A DNA stretch of 64,000 bases from Allofrancisella inopinata (GCF_012222965.1 NZ_CP038241.1:682001-746000); one strand, 5' to 3'; numbered from the stretch's first letter, positions 25,866-36,942 are shown. The notes: a model not told the origin generated them from the sequence alone. Translations and numbers: made by a program.

Positions 25866-27080
25866 TTAAAAATACATTGCTAAAATCATAAATACTATAG
25901 CTATAAGTGTGATAAGTCCTCTTACGTTCTTACCACCTCCAAAAAAATAGGACCCATTTTTATTGTATTTGTCAAACAATTTATAAGATGTGGCAGAGGG
26001 TAGTAATATAGAATACGCAATACCAGCAAAACCAGATACTGTTAGTGCAACTACGAATATTTTATTAAAAAATAAAGCTATCAATAATGATGGTAATAAG
26101 GCAGTAGCCCCGGCAATTAAACGTCCATAAATATTATTATTCAATCCTAAAGCATCAATCCAAAAGTCTATAAAAGCTATAGAAATGGTTAAAAATGATG
26201 CGAATAAGGTAATATTTAAGAAAACGTTGAGAGCTGCTATAGCAATAGAATTAGAACTATTGTTTTTAATTATAGCTACTAGTTGCTCTAGAGTAGGGTT
26301 AGATATGAATAATCTATCTGCACCAACGCTCTTTATAAAACCCGCGATAGCAATTATCCATAATAGATAAATAATACATGTAATTAAGGTACCGACTAAA
26401 ATTATATTCCTAATTTGTCTCTTATAGTCTGGGCCTACATAGCTAACTATACTTGGTAATATTGATTGGTAAGAAAAAGCTAAAATTATAATAAGAGTAG
26501 CTTCAATTAGATTTGAAAGATTTATTGGTACTATAAACAAGTTACTAATATTAATAAATTTAGAAAGTAAGAATATTACTGTAACCAAAGACATTAATTT
26601 AATTGTCATTACTAACCTATTTATGTGTTCAGAATATTTCATACTATAGATTAAAACTGTAGCTAGTACTCCGGTAAAAGTCACTTGTACCACGGTAGGG
26701 GTTATATAAAAATTAAAATCTGCGCTATAAGAGTCAGATTTAATTAGTGCTGGAGTGGCTCCTATGTAAGCAGTAAGTGCTGCATAAATTGCTATAGAAA
26801 AAGCAATTAAAGCTAAAACTTTTCCAGGCATCCCAAAAGCTTCGTATGCCAATGAAGTATAATGATTTCTAAACCTAGGTAGTTTTATACTAATTTCTAC
26901 AACTAATAAGCCTGATATCGTCATAAGTACGTATATTAATAGAGTTAAAATAATAGTGGCAATTATGCCAAGCTTAAAAGCCATAATAGGTAAAGCAAAT
27001 ATTCCGCCTCCTATCATAGAACTAATTACTAATAAAATACAACCAATATATTTGAATATCCCAAGCTTATTATTAGACAT
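25866..27080 (-). CDS. Aromatic/hydroxy amino-acid permease-family transporter
   Basis: An integral membrane protein of about 404 residues with roughly eleven membrane helices. The first reads GCILLVISSMIGGGIFALPI, where GGGIFALP is the unwound helix-1 motif of the HAAAP (Tyr/Trp/Ser permease) branch of the APC superfamily. I start it at 27080 (MSNNKLG), preceded by AAGGATG; a longer frame to 27143 would overlap ctlX and adds an implausible N-terminus. It lies between ctlX and ocd, so the substrate may be citrulline, arginine or ornithine rather than an aromatic amino acid. Confidence 0.85.
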   Translation of the reverse strand: MSNNKLGIFKYIGCILLVISSMIGGGIFALPIMAFKLGIIATIILTLLIYVLMTISGLLVVEISIKLPRFRNHYTSLAYEAFGMPGKVLALIAFSIAIYAALTAYIGATPALIKSDSYSADFNFYITPTVVQVTFTGVLATVLIYSMKYSEHINRLVMTIKLMSLVTVIFLLSKFINISNLFIVPINLSNLIEATLIIILAFSYQSILPSIVSYVGPDYKRQIRNIILVGTLITCIIYLLWIIAIAGFIKSVGADRLFISNPTLEQLVAIIKNNSSNSIAIAALNVFLNITLFASFLTISIAFIDFWIDALGLNNNIYGRLIAGATALLPSLLIALFFNKIFVVALTVSGFAGIAYSILLPSATSYKLFDKYNKNGSYFFGGGKNVRGLITLIAIVFMILAMYF

Positions 27081-27115
27081 ATGAGCATCCTTGATTAATA
27101 ATAGTTTTACAAGTC

Positions 27116-28036
27116 TCAATAAAAAATTTCTGCCAACATGCACCTAGCACTTCCACCACCAACCATTTCAATATTTTTAATATCGCACGGTATACGTGTT
27201 ATATACTTATCAATTGTATTTAATTGGGGCTCTAAAAAAGATTGGTTTGCTGTTTGTGATAAAATCAAAAAACTTTTACCATCTTTATTTTTAACCTCTA
27301 AAACATTTCCACACATTTGGTACATTTGTTCTAGAGATATTTCTATTATTTCTTTATTAGCTTTTTGTAAACTTTCGATTACTGTTTTTCTTTCTTCATC
27401 TGCTTTGATAGACTCTAAGCATATAATAGCTAAACGTTCACCTATACTTAACATTACGTTTGTATGATAAATAGGCCCTTTTTTATCGAAACTTGTAAAT
27501 GTAATTAATTTATAATCAAGCCTCCTACATACATCTTGCGCTAAACTCTTATTTGCTCTAGGAGATATAGATACATAAGCAGTTTTATATTCGTGATCGA
27601 AAATAAATGCTCCTGTACCCTCAAGAGTTGTTGAATAATCTCCTCTTAAGTCTAGTATGTTATAGGTGAGCCCCGTATTTTTTTGAAGCTTTTCAATAAG
27701 CTTTTCAATTTGAACTTCTCTACGACGATTTTGAGCGTGCATTGGGTATATGAAAATATAAGGCTTCTGGTTAAGTAAATGTGTTGAAAACCAATTATTT
27801 GGAAAAACAGCATCAGGAGTTTCAAAATTTGATTCCAAAACTATGACGTTTATATTATTTGATCGAATTTTATCCACCATGGTATAGAATTCATTGATTA
27901 CTATTTTTTGTAAGTCTTGATTTGTAATATTCGGTTTATTTTGAAAAGCATTGTTGGTTGCTGTTTCTTGATTAAAACAAAAATACTTAGGTTCAACCAT
28001 AACTAAAGTATTTGCTACATATTTAAAATAATTCAT
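27116..28036 (-). CDS. ctlX: CtlX-type citrulline/arginine hydrolase (guanidino-group modifying fold)
   Basis: A 306-residue protein of the amidinotransferase/arginine deiminase superfamily. Landmarks: ETPDAVFPNNWFSTH (about 72-86), a substrate-contact segment LEGTGAFIFDH (about 138), catalytic His in IYHTNVMLSIGERLA, and the nucleophile Cys299 in GGGSARCMLAEIFY at the C-terminus. This pattern is that of CtlX, described as citrulline hydrolase. It is the first gene of the minus-strand run that continues with the permease and ocd, a coherent route from citrulline to ornithine to proline. Substrate not proven. Confidence 0.82.
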   Translation of the reverse strand: MNYFKYVANTLVMVEPKYFCFNQETATNNAFQNKPNITNQDLQKIVINEFYTMVDKIRSNNINVIVLESNFETPDAVFPNNWFSTHLLNQKPYIFIYPMHAQNRRREVQIEKLIEKLQKNTGLTYNILDLRGDYSTTLEGTGAFIFDHEYKTAYVSISPRANKSLAQDVCRRLDYKLITFTSFDKKGPIYHTNVMLSIGERLAIICLESIKADEERKTVIESLQKANKEIIEISLEQMYQMCGNVLEVKNKDGKSFLILSQTANQSFLEPQLNTIDKYITRIPCDIKNIEMVGGGSARCMLAEIFY

Positions 28037-28160
28037 ACTATAAAATTAATCTTTTTATTAATTAAATATACACGTTAATTTTCTAAATAACCAATATTTA
28101 ATTTTGTGTACAGCAATTCCAACTACATTTCAAGCTGTTCTATATAATAATCCTTTATTG

Positions 28161-28190
28161 TTGATAGTTTTTTGGTATAGTGCATACTAT
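28161..28190 (+). promoter_or_regulatory. Possible promoter of the decarboxylase gene
   Basis: TTGATA (28161-28166) and TACTAT (28185-28190) are separated by 18 bases in the divergent gap between ctlX and the decarboxylase, 35 bases before the ATG. This is a reasonable but not perfect sigma-70 pattern in AT-rich DNA where chance matches are common. Confidence 0.35.
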
Positions 28191-28224
28191 AAAATTATTT
28201 AAAATTTGGTGTTAAGGTTAGAAC

Positions 28225-30363
28225 ATGAAAACAATAGTCTTTGTCTATAAAAACAATTTAAAATCATATAAAGAAAGTTTCCTTTTAAAAATAAAAAAGG
28301 ATCTCCAAGCTTATAAGTATTATACTTTAGCAGTTGATGATATGGATGAGGTTGTCGAAATCCTTGAGGAAAATTCTAGAATATGTTCGATAGTTTTAGA
28401 TAGAGCAAGTTTTAATATTGATGCTTTTCATGACATAGCACATTTAAATACAAAGTTACCTATATTCGTGGTTTCTGACTATAACAATAGTATCAAGCTT
28501 AATCTAAAAGATTTTAACTTAAATATTAATTTCTTACAGTATGATGCTTTAGCTGGGGAAGATGCTGATTTTATCAACAAAACTATAATTAATTATTTTA
28601 ATGATATTTTACCGCCATTTACATATGAGCTGTTTAAGTATTCTAAATCTTTTAACTCTTCTTTTTGTACGCCAGGACATCAAGGCGGCTATGGTTTTCA
28701 AAGATCAGCGGTAGGGGCACTATTTTATGATTTTTTTGGTGAGAATATATTTAAAACAGATCTTTCAATTTCTGTAAAAGAACTTGGAAGCTTGCTTGAT
28801 CATTCTGATGCGCATAAAGATGCAGAAGAATATATATCAAAGGTTTTTAAATCAGATAGGTCTTTAATAGTTACAAATGGTACCTCAACTGCAAATAAAA
28901 TTGTTGGTATGTATAGTGTTGCTGATGGTGATACTATTTTAGTTGACAGAAATTGTCACAAATCTGTAACTCACCTTATGATGATGGTGGATGTAAACCC
29001 TGTATATTTAAAACCAACCAGAAATGCTTATGGAATTATTGGAGGTATTCCAAAAAAAGAGTTTAGAAAAGAAGTTATACAGCAAAAAATACAGGAAAGT
29101 AAGATTGCTGATAAATGGCCAGAATATGCGGTTATAACAAATTCAACTTATGACGGTATTCTATATAATACAGATACAATTCATAATGAACTAGATATCA
29201 AAAAGCTACACTTTGATGGTGCATGGATACCATACGCTATCTTCCATCCTATATATAAGAATAAGTCAGCTATGCAAATTGTTCCTAAGCCGGAGCATGT
29301 TATTTTTGAAACACACTCAACACATAAGTTGCTAGCAGCATTTAGCCAGTCCTCGATGTTACATATAAAAGGAGATTATAGTGAAGAAGTACTTAATGAA
29401 GCTTTTATGATGCATACATCAACCTCACCGTTTTATCCAATAGTTGCAAGTACTGAAACAGCAGCAGCTATGATGGATGGTGAACAAGGGTATAATTTGA
29501 TAGATAAAACTATTAATTTAGCTATGGATTTTAGAAAAGAATTAGTCAAATTAAAATCCGAAGCCCAAGGATGGTTTTTTGACGTTTGGCAACCAGATGA
29601 TATTTCAAATAAAGAAACTTGGTTACTAAAGAATACTGATAGCTGGCATGGATTTAAAGATGTAGATGGAGATTTTTTATCACTTGATCCATTAAAAATA
29701 ACTATATTGACTCCGGGAATAAAAGACAATGAGGTACAAGATTGGGGTATACCAGCAGACGTTGTTGCTAAGTTTTTAGACGAGCATGATATCGTAGTTG
29801 AAAAAACAGGTCCATATTCTTTACTGTTTATATTTAGTTTGGGTACAACAAAAGCAAAATCTGTAAGACTTATATCTGTTTTAAATAAGTTTAAGCAGAT
29901 GTATGACGAAAATGCTTTAGTAGAAAAGATGTTGCCAACCTTATATGCAGAAGATCCGAAGTTTTATGATGACAAACGAATAAAAGAAATTAGTGAACAG
30001 TTGCATAACTATGTGTATGAAGCTAATTTACCTACACTTATGTACCAAGCTTTTAATGCGCTTCCAGAGCAGCAAATAAACCCGCATAGGGCTTTTCAGA
30101 AATTACTTAAAGGTAAGGTTAAGAAAGTTCCGCTAGCTGAATTATATGGTCATGTCTCTGCAGTTATGATATTACCGTATCCACCCGGGATACCAGTAAT
30201 ATTCCCTGGGGAAAAAATTACTGCCGATTCGAAGGTGATTTTGGATTTCTTATTAATGCTGGAAAAAATTGGATCTATGCTACCTGGTTTTGATACTGAT
30301 ATACATGGTCCAGAAAGGTCTAAAGATGGTAAGCTTTATATAAAAGTGATTAATGAAGAGTAG
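28225..30363 (+). CDS. PLP-dependent lysine/arginine/ornithine decarboxylase
   Basis: A 712-residue acid-inducible-type basic amino-acid decarboxylase that makes the corresponding polyamine or diamine and CO2. Residues 1-125 form the wing (response-regulator-like) domain. The PLP domain has the cofactor lysine at Lys368 (ETHSTHKLLAAFSQSS), with LHFDGAWIPYAIFHP upstream supplying the PLP-contacting Asp. The C-terminal domain ends with LPYPPGIPVIFPGE. The length and layout match the E. coli LdcI/CadA/AdiA/SpeC group. The neighbourhood and recall of Francisella gene order favour lysine decarboxylase, but divergence from ctlX/ocd keeps ornithine or arginine possible. Confidence 0.88.
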   Translation: MKTIVFVYKNNLKSYKESFLLKIKKDLQAYKYYTLAVDDMDEVVEILEENSRICSIVLDRASFNIDAFHDIAHLNTKLPIFVVSDYNNSIKLNLKDFNLNINFLQYDALAGEDADFINKTIINYFNDILPPFTYELFKYSKSFNSSFCTPGHQGGYGFQRSAVGALFYDFFGENIFKTDLSISVKELGSLLDHSDAHKDAEEYISKVFKSDRSLIVTNGTSTANKIVGMYSVADGDTILVDRNCHKSVTHLMMMVDVNPVYLKPTRNAYGIIGGIPKKEFRKEVIQQKIQESKIADKWPEYAVITNSTYDGILYNTDTIHNELDIKKLHFDGAWIPYAIFHPIYKNKSAMQIVPKPEHVIFETHSTHKLLAAFSQSSMLHIKGDYSEEVLNEAFMMHTSTSPFYPIVASTETAAAMMDGEQGYNLIDKTINLAMDFRKELVKLKSEAQGWFFDVWQPDDISNKETWLLKNTDSWHGFKDVDGDFLSLDPLKITILTPGIKDNEVQDWGIPADVVAKFLDEHDIVVEKTGPYSLLFIFSLGTTKAKSVRLISVLNKFKQMYDENALVEKMLPTLYAEDPKFYDDKRIKEISEQLHNYVYEANLPTLMYQAFNALPEQQINPHRAFQKLLKGKVKKVPLAELYGHVSAVMILPYPPGIPVIFPGEKITADSKVILDFLLMLEKIGSMLPGFDTDIHGPERSKDGKLYIKVINEE

Positions 30364-30446
30364 AAAATTTTTTATCTAGACTCTTATAAAAAAAATTTAA
30401 AAAATGTATATTGTTGTTATTAATATAAAAAATCATTGGTTTTTTT

Positions 30447-31523
30447 ATGCTTAAGACTCCTCTATATATGTGCCATCTTGCTGCAAATGCTAAGATGGTA
30501 GATTTTTCAGGCTGGTCAATGCCTATTAATTATGGTTCACAAATTCAAGAACATAATAATGTTCGTGAGAATTGTGGCTTATTTGATGTTTCTCATATGT
30601 TTGCTGTAGACATAAAAGGACAAGATGCAGAAGCTTTCTTACGTTATTTACTTGCAAATGATGTTGCTAAGTTAGGATCTAACCAAGCTCAGTATGGGTG
30701 TATGTTAAATCATGAGGCTGGAATAGTTGATGATTTAATTACTTACAAGGTAGATTCTGAACATTTTAGAATAGTTGTAAATGCAGGTAATAGAGAGTCA
30801 GATGTTGCATGGTTTAGAAAAAACGCTAAAAACTTTGATGTCAATATAGCTCCACAAGAAGATTTAGCAATAGTAGCTGTTCAAGGACCAAAAGCAGCTG
30901 ACGTTGTAAAACAAGCTTTATCAACTGATATTGCTGGTAAAGTATTAGATCTAAAGCCATTTACATTTAGCATGTTTGACAAATGGATGTTTGCTCGTAC
31001 AGGTTATACTGGTGAGGATGGTTTTGAGATTATTTTACCAGCTGGAAACGCTGTGGAATTTTGGAATAAATTAATTAGCTTAGGGGCAAGTCCCGCTGGT
31101 TTAGGTGCTAGAGACACTTTAAGGCTAGAGGCTGGTATGCATTTGTATGGTTCAGATATGAATATAAACACAACTCCACTAGAAAGAGGCTTGAGTTGGA
31201 GCGTTGATTTATCTGATGAGTTACGAAATTTTATAGGTAAAAAAGCTTTTTTAGCTACAAAAGCTAAAGGTATAGATACTAAGTGGGTTGGTATAGTCTT
31301 AAGATCAAAAGGAGTTCTTAGAGCAGCCCAAGAAATAGTATTTGATAATGGTAAAACTGGTTACATAACAAGTGGTAGTTTTTCACCGACTTTAAAAATT
31401 GCTATTGCTTTGGCATATATTCCTAAAGATGGTGGTAACCCAAAAGTTAACATCAGAGGAAAGTTATTAGAGGTTGAAGTAGTTAAGCCTAGGTTTGTTA
31501 AAAACGGGAAGTCATTAATATAA
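30447..31523 (+). CDS. gcvT: Glycine cleavage system aminomethyltransferase (T protein)
   Basis: Takes the aminomethyl group from lipoylated GcvH and transfers its methylene to tetrahydrofolate, releasing ammonia. The 358-residue protein has the folate-binding start [13 protein letters not shown], the GLFDVSHM motif, [16 protein letters not shown] near 225, and a C-terminal barrel. It is the first gene of the run gcvT-gcvH-gcvPA-gcvPB. The 80-base leader is too short to hold a tandem glycine riboswitch. Confidence 0.96.
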   Translation: MLKTPLYMCHLAANAKMVDFSGWSMPINYGSQIQEHNNVRENCGLFDVSHMFAVDIKGQDAEAFLRYLLANDVAKLGSNQAQYGCMLNHEAGIVDDLITYKVDSEHFRIVVNAGNRESDVAWFRKNAKNFDVNIAPQEDLAIVAVQGPKAADVVKQALSTDIAGKVLDLKPFTFSMFDKWMFARTGYTGEDGFEIILPAGNAVEFWNKLISLGASPAGLGARDTLRLEAGMHLYGSDMNINTTPLERGLSWSVDLSDELRNFIGKKAFLATKAKGIDTKWVGIVLRSKGVLRAAQEIVFDNGKTGYITSGSFSPTLKIAIALAYIPKDGGNPKVNIRGKLLEVEVVKPRFVKNGKSLI

Positions 31524-31564
31524 ATTTTAAAATTTAACTGATTTATAAGTATGGAGGTTATAAA

Positions 31565-31948
31565 ATGTCGAATATTCCTAATAACTTAAAATATACAAAA
31601 ACTCATGAATGGATAAAAGTAGATGGAGATCAGATAACTGTAGGCATCACAGAACATGCCCAATCTTTGTTAGGTGATTTAGTATATGTGGAGTTACCTG
31701 AGGTTGGTGAGGAGTTTGCAGCTGGTGATGAAACTTGTGTAGTTGAGTCAGTAAAAGCAGCTTCTGATGTATACTCGCCTGTAGATGGTGAAGTTATAGA
31801 AGTAAATGAAGCTTTAGTTGATGATCCTTCACAAGTTAACCAAACGCCATACCATGATGGTTGGCTTTTTAAAATGAAAGTTTCTGATGAGTCTCAGTTA
31901 GCTGGCTTGTTAAGTGCTGAAGACTATGCAAAAAATGTGGAAGACTAA
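31565..31948 (+). CDS. gcvH: Glycine cleavage system H protein
   Basis: The 127-residue lipoyl carrier of the glycine cleavage complex. The lipoyl-lysine is Lys64 in [12 protein letters not shown]. The strong ribosome site GGAGG precedes the ATG. It lies 41 bases after gcvT and is the expected partner of gcvPA and gcvPB, with the diverged paralogue at 3204 as a second copy. Confidence 0.97.
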   Translation: MSNIPNNLKYTKTHEWIKVDGDQITVGITEHAQSLLGDLVYVELPEVGEEFAAGDETCVVESVKAASDVYSPVDGEVIEVNEALVDDPSQVNQTPYHDGWLFKMKVSDESQLAGLLSAEDYAKNVED

Positions 31949-31988
31949 TTTTTCATAAAATAAATATTGAATTTGATATATAACTAAA

Positions 31989-32064
31989 GTCGTCCTATGG
32001 CTTGACTGTAGGATCCATAGTTAAGGAGTCAAAAAAAGATGCTATGATTAAGTCGTAGCATGAC
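31989..32064. repeat. Paired palindromic repeat between gcvH and gcvPA
   Basis: A 76-base copy of the dispersed repeat. The first half-unit runs GTCGTCCTATGGCTTGAC with stem partner TGTAGGATC. The second half read from the other strand begins GTCATGCTACGACTTAATCA, with stem partner ATAGCATC. It sits in the gap inside the gcv operon, where it may act as an RNA structure in the transcript. Confidence 0.8.
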
Positions 32065-32132
32065 AAAACTTTTTTAGTTAACTATAAACCTTTAACCTTT
32101 TGTAAAGTTTATACAAAGACATAGGAGGGTAT

Positions 32133-33500
32133 ATGTCTTTTATTCCACATAAACCAGAGCAGATTAAAAAAATGCTTGATACTATTGGAGTTTCTTCAAT
32201 AGATGATTTATTTGATGAAATCCCATTGCAATTAAGGGCAAAAACTTTAAAAATACAAGATGGGATAAATGAAATTCAGTTAGCTAACCTTGCAAAAAAA
32301 AGAGCGGGTAAGAATCACCAAAATACCAACTTTATTGGAGCAGGAGCATATAGTCATTACATCCCCTCAGCTATTTGGGATATTGTGGGTAGAGGAGAAT
32401 TTTATACAGCTTATACACCATATCAAGCAGAAGCTTCTCAAGGTAGCTTACAAGTCATTTATGAATATCAAACTATGATGGCAGAGCTTACAGGCATGGC
32501 AGTTTCTAATGCCTCTATGTATGATGGAGCAACAGCTCTAGCTGAATCTGTACTAATGGCAATTCGTTCTAATAAAAAAGCTAAGTCGCAAAAGGTATTG
32601 GTTGTAGAGGCACTACACCCTACATATTTAAAAGTTTTAGAAACTATTACTAAGCATCAAGGTATAGAGATAGATATAGTCGAGCTAGACTCAAGAAATG
32701 GAAAAACTAATATAAGTAGTTTAGAAAAGTATCAGAACCAAAGCTATGCAGCTGTAGTAATTCAAAGTCCTAACTTTCTAGGGCAAATTGCTGATGTTGA
32801 TAGCTTAAATAATTGGGCTCATAATCAAGGTGCTTTGGTTGTTGCTGTGACTAATCCTATGTCTTTAGCAATTTTGAAATCACCCGCTGACTGGGGTGAA
32901 AATGGTGCAGATATTGTTTGTGGGGAAGGTCAACCTATGGGTGTGCCTTTAGCTTCTGGTGGTCCGTACTTTGGTTTTATGACTTGTAAAATGGAGTATG
33001 TACGCCAAATGCCAGGACGTATAGTTGGTAGAACTGTTGATCTAGATGGTAAAGAAGGTTTTTGTCTAACTTTACAAGCTAGAGAACAACATATTCGCCG
33101 TGCGAAAGCCACTTCAAATATATGTACTAACCAAGGTCTAATGGTAACAGCGGCGACTATTTATATGAGTTTACTTGGTGCAGAAGGTTTAGAGCGTGTA
33201 GCTAGTGTATCACATGAAAATACTACAAACTTGGCTAATGAACTATCTAAGCTAGATGGTATTAAGGTGAGATTTGATAAAGCATTTTTTAATGAGGTAG
33301 TTGTTGATTTACCTGTTAATGCTGAAACGTTTGTAACAGAGATGGAAAAACAAGGCATAGATGCAGGTTATTTCTTAGGTGAGTACCATAGTGATTTAGT
33401 AAACTCTATTATGGTTTGCTCTACTGAAGTCCATACGCAAGAAGACATTATCGATTATATCACTACAGCTAAAAAAGTTTTAGCTAGGTTAGGAGGTTAG
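32133..33500 (+). CDS. gcvPA: Glycine dehydrogenase (decarboxylating) subunit 1
   Basis: The N-terminal half-type subunit of the split P protein, which decarboxylates glycine and loads the aminomethyl group on GcvH. The 455-residue protein contains [36 protein letters not shown], and [18 protein letters not shown]. It is preceded by AGGAGGG, seven bases from the ATG. Split GcvP (gcvPA plus gcvPB) is found in several bacterial lineages. Confidence 0.96.
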   Translation: MSFIPHKPEQIKKMLDTIGVSSIDDLFDEIPLQLRAKTLKIQDGINEIQLANLAKKRAGKNHQNTNFIGAGAYSHYIPSAIWDIVGRGEFYTAYTPYQAEASQGSLQVIYEYQTMMAELTGMAVSNASMYDGATALAESVLMAIRSNKKAKSQKVLVVEALHPTYLKVLETITKHQGIEIDIVELDSRNGKTNISSLEKYQNQSYAAVVIQSPNFLGQIADVDSLNNWAHNQGALVVAVTNPMSLAILKSPADWGENGADIVCGEGQPMGVPLASGGPYFGFMTCKMEYVRQMPGRIVGRTVDLDGKEGFCLTLQAREQHIRRAKATSNICTNQGLMVTAATIYMSLLGAEGLERVASVSHENTTNLANELSKLDGIKVRFDKAFFNEVVVDLPVNAETFVTEMEKQGIDAGYFLGEYHSDLVNSIMVCSTEVHTQEDIIDYITTAKKVLARLGG

Positions 33501-33503
33501 AAA

Positions 33504-34949
33504 ATGGTTATTTTTGAAAAAACTAGAGGTGTAAATTCACCAGCTGTAATGCCTAGCAAAAAAGGTGATGTTTCAAATATTCCAGCAAATATGCTTCGTT
33601 CTAAAAAACCTATATTACCAGAGCAAGCAGAGCTAGATGTTGTAAGACACTACACGCAGTTATCACGTGAAAATTTTTGTATTGATACTAACTTTTATCC
33701 ACTAGGATCTTGTACTATGAAGTACAACCCTCGTGCGGCACACAAGTATGCTAGCTTAGCAGGATTTTTGGAAAGACACCCATATGCAAGTAGCCAAAGT
33801 ATACAAGGAACTTTAGAGTGCTTGTATGATCTTCAAGAAGTTATTAAAGAACTAACTGGTATGACTGGTGTTTCACTGGCTCCTATGGCTGGTGCTCAAG
33901 GTGAGTTTGCTGGTGTTGCTATGATAAAGGCATACCATCAAAAGCGTGGTGATTTTGAAAGAAACGAAATCATTGTGCCAGATGCTGCTCATGGTACAAA
34001 CCCAGCTACCGCAAAAGTTTGTGGTCTAAAAGTTATCGAAATCCCTACTAAAAGATGTGGCGATATTGATTTAGAGGCTCTAGAAAAAGTTCTAGGACCA
34101 AAAACAGCAGGCATTATGTTAACAAACCCCTCTACAGTAGGTGTATTTGAGAGAAATATTGCAACTATTGCTAAGATGGTGCATGAAGCTGGTGGGTTAT
34201 TGTATTATGATGGTGCAAATTTAAACGCTATTATGGGGAAAGCTCGTCCTGGGGATATGGGTTTTGATGTTTTACATATGAACTTACATAAAACTTTTGC
34301 TACTCCTCATGGTGGTGGTGGTCCAGGTGCTGGCCCAGTAGCTGTGAATGATAAGCTAAAAGAATTTTTACCAATACCAATGGTAGGTAAAAAAGGTGAT
34401 AAATTTGTATGGTTAGAAGAAAAAGATGTGCCAAATACTATTGGTAGACTGTCTGCATTTAACGGTAATATTGGGGTGTTGATTAGAGCGTATATTTATG
34501 CTGCTCTTTTAGGTGGCAATGGTTTGACAGAAGCATCTGAAATAGCTACTTTAAATGCTAATTATATGATGGCACGCTTAAAACAGGAAGGTTTTACTAT
34601 AGCCTATCCAGAAAGAAGAGCTTCACATGAGTTTATTGTAACTTTGAGACCTGAGCTACAAAAATATGGTGTCACAGCTACAGATTTTGCTAAATGTTTG
34701 ATAGATAGAGGTGTACATGCTCCTACTATGTACTTCCCATTATTAGTGCCAGAGTGTTTGCTAATAGAGCCTACTGAAACTGAAAATGTCGATAGTATGG
34801 AAAAATTTATCCAAGCAATGGTAGAGATTCGTGATATTGCTAAAGAAAATCCCGAATATTTAAAAGGAGCTCCATATAATCTACCAGCTCGTCGTTTAGA
34901 TGATGTCAAAGCTGCGAAAGAGCTAGATATTGTTTGGCAAACCAAGTAG
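33504..34949 (+). CDS. gcvPB: Glycine dehydrogenase (decarboxylating) subunit 2
   Basis: The PLP-binding half of the split P protein, 481 residues. The cofactor lysine lies in [20 protein letters not shown], with [12 protein letters not shown] upstream. The start is the ATG at 33504, three bases after the gcvPA stop, with GGAGG just before, so translation is coupled. It closes the gcv operon. Confidence 0.97.
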   Translation: MVIFEKTRGVNSPAVMPSKKGDVSNIPANMLRSKKPILPEQAELDVVRHYTQLSRENFCIDTNFYPLGSCTMKYNPRAAHKYASLAGFLERHPYASSQSIQGTLECLYDLQEVIKELTGMTGVSLAPMAGAQGEFAGVAMIKAYHQKRGDFERNEIIVPDAAHGTNPATAKVCGLKVIEIPTKRCGDIDLEALEKVLGPKTAGIMLTNPSTVGVFERNIATIAKMVHEAGGLLYYDGANLNAIMGKARPGDMGFDVLHMNLHKTFATPHGGGGPGAGPVAVNDKLKEFLPIPMVGKKGDKFVWLEEKDVPNTIGRLSAFNGNIGVLIRAYIYAALLGGNGLTEASEIATLNANYMMARLKQEGFTIAYPERRASHEFIVTLRPELQKYGVTATDFAKCLIDRGVHAPTMYFPLLVPECLLIEPTETENVDSMEKFIQAMVEIRDIAKENPEYLKGAPYNLPARRLDDVKAAKELDIVWQTK

Positions 34950-35065
34950 TTAAGATATAATTTTACAGTTAGTAGACAACTAATAAAGCAAGCATAATAT
35001 TTACCTAACTAATGGGTATTTACATGTTTTTTAAAAAAGTTTTAATATGAGCATGGTTATGCAAT

Positions 35066-36904
35066 TTAAACTTTATTTACAGCAGCTCTTAACCATCTAC
35101 GGTTAATTCTACTATAAGGTGATTCAGTATTTTTAGTGTATTTATGAATTAATGATTTTAATTTTTCAAGTCTATTATCATTAGGGTTAGAAATAATATA
35201 CCCTTGTGATAAATATACTTTATTGATACCAAGTTGCCAAGCGTCTAGACCTAATTCACTATTTTTTAACGCGCTGCATGCTGTTACTAAGAAAGGAATT
35301 TGTTGTTGCTGATGAAATTTTTTAATAAAGCTATTTAAGTGTTCCGAAGTTGAAGAAGTAATATCTAGAACTATCATCTCTAATCTAGAATACAAACCAT
35401 TATCATTACTATTGACTATTTTATGTAATAAATCATCAGCGGATGTCATTTGATCATTACTGTTAACACAGGGAGTATGATCAATTTGTATAATTTGCGG
35501 TTTATACTTTTCAAGTGTTTTAGAAAAAGATTCTTGTTTGAATTTTTCTAATATTGCTAATATTACTTTATTTTCAATGACTACACCTATATTGTAAATA
35601 ATTTCATCATAAAGTCCTTCAACATCTTTATAATAATAATCGTTATCCCTACATGAAAATAGCAATTTTTGTTCAACTACTGATATAATTTTGTTAATTA
35701 TTTCCTTGTTATTATTATTATTCATTTGCTGTATCGCATAGTCCTTTTTGGCTTTCTCATTTTTATAAGAGTTGGAGCAATTTTCAATAAAACCCTCTAA
35801 GAAAATTTGATGTACTAAGATATAACCTAATTGATTATATGCCCAAAAGTAATCATTATGTAAAATTCTATTCATTGATACCATTTCAAAATAGCAGTAT
35901 TTCGCGGTAAGATATATCGTTGGAAATGAATTATCGTTTTGATTAATCATGTTTAGTTCTCTGTAAGCTACCATGGGCACTACAAGTGAACTCATGCCAG
36001 ATGGACTATAGTATTTCTGTTGACCATATTCATCATCGCTAGATTCCTCAATATTGAATATATTGCTCTGGGTAAACGTGGCCATCAGTATTTGATCAGA
36101 CAACAATTCTATGCGATCAGAGTAGGTTAGTAGGTTTTCATTTTCTGTAAACTCGGTATTTGGGCGAATACTTTTTAGTGCATATTTATAAGTTGACAGT
36201 AGCCTATTAAATATATTTTTGGCTTTGGTAGATAACATAACAGTTGTGTCTTTGTTGTACTTAAAATATTCTTTACTATTTTCTTCATTTAGATAATTAT
36301 TGATTTTTTCGTGGTTCAAATTATAAGTTTCATCTAATATTATATCCATAAATTGGTATCCAAGAGCTTGCAGACTAACATTCTGTTGAAAGAAATCACA
36401 TATGTTTATCAATTGTTTTGAATTTATTATTTTTTGTATCGTTCGATTAGCATTAGTGATTCCTTGGATAACAAAATCATACCAGTGATTATTTGGGACG
36501 ATCCCTAGAGATAATCTAAGACCAGTCAGAACATCACTAAGAGTAGGAGTGTTAAATCCAAAACTATTACGGTGTTCTATAAGTGGCCAATATTTGTTTT
36601 CTTTTAATAATTTATTTATTTCATAAATAACAATATGGAGTAATACACAATTTGTATTTTTATAATTTTTATCATTGATGATTTCAAACAAGGCTTTGTT
36701 ATAAAGAATAATAAGGCATGGATATTTTGCAGTAAGTTGATTTTTATTTATATAAAGGTAGTTATTATTATCTTGTAAATAGTTGCTTTGAGTAATGACA
36801 TAATCCACGCCATCATTTTTGGAAGAAATAATAGAATCTATAAATTCCTGTAATTTGTGATCATGTGATTGTGATTTTATCTTGTAATTTCTATATACAT
36901 ACAA
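35066..36904 (-). CDS. Unknown large protein with possible PLP-type fold landmarks
   Basis: A 612-residue protein without a family I can name, rich in Asn, Ile and Lys, with no signal peptide or membrane helix. In the C-terminal half three landmarks of fold-type I PLP enzymes occur in the right order. SPSGMSSLVVPMVAYREL (301-318) resembles a phosphate-binding SGM loop. LEMIVLDITSST has Asp514 where the pyridine-nitrogen aspartate would be. VTACSALKNSELGLD has Lys547 where the Schiff-base lysine would be. YFEM (338-341) also fits. The N-terminal half is unassigned. Its promoter-proximal partner is the 174-residue gene at 36943. A diverged or inactive PLP enzyme is my best guess, at low confidence. 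Confidence 0.4.
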   Translation of the reverse strand: MYVYRNYKIKSQSHDHKLQEFIDSIISSKNDGVDYVITQSNYLQDNNNYLYINKNQLTAKYPCLIILYNKALFEIINDKNYKNTNCVLLHIVIYEINKLLKENKYWPLIEHRNSFGFNTPTLSDVLTGLRLSLGIVPNNHWYDFVIQGITNANRTIQKIINSKQLINICDFFQQNVSLQALGYQFMDIILDETYNLNHEKINNYLNEENSKEYFKYNKDTTVMLSTKAKNIFNRLLSTYKYALKSIRPNTEFTENENLLTYSDRIELLSDQILMATFTQSNIFNIEESSDDEYGQQKYYSPSGMSSLVVPMVAYRELNMINQNDNSFPTIYLTAKYCYFEMVSMNRILHNDYFWAYNQLGYILVHQIFLEGFIENCSNSYKNEKAKKDYAIQQMNNNNNKEIINKIISVVEQKLLFSCRDNDYYYKDVEGLYDEIIYNIGVVIENKVILAILEKFKQESFSKTLEKYKPQIIQIDHTPCVNSNDQMTSADDLLHKIVNSNDNGLYSRLEMIVLDITSSTSEHLNSFIKKFHQQQQIPFLVTACSALKNSELGLDAWQLGINKVYLSQGYIISNPNDNRLEKLKSLIHKYTKNTESPYSRINRRWLRAAVNKV

Positions 36905-36942
36905 GTTATCTATTTTGTTTTTCCAACCTCCTATGTTAAAGC

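Noticed and set aside
26185-26370. Short plus-strand frame inside the permease
   Set aside because: Antisense to membrane-helix coding sequence, with no independent support.
27138-27467. Plus-strand open frame overlapping ctlX
   Set aside because: It lies entirely antisense to a convincing CtlX gene and has no domain or ribosome site.
28107-28130. Third copy of the AATTCCAAC element upstream of the decarboxylase
   Set aside because: Only one end is visible and its partner cannot be found within the 190-base gap, so I do not call an element.
30364-30446. Glycine riboswitch upstream of gcvT
   Set aside because: The leader is about 80 bases, AT-rich, and shows none of the paired glycine-aptamer features, which need more room even for one aptamer plus an expression platform.
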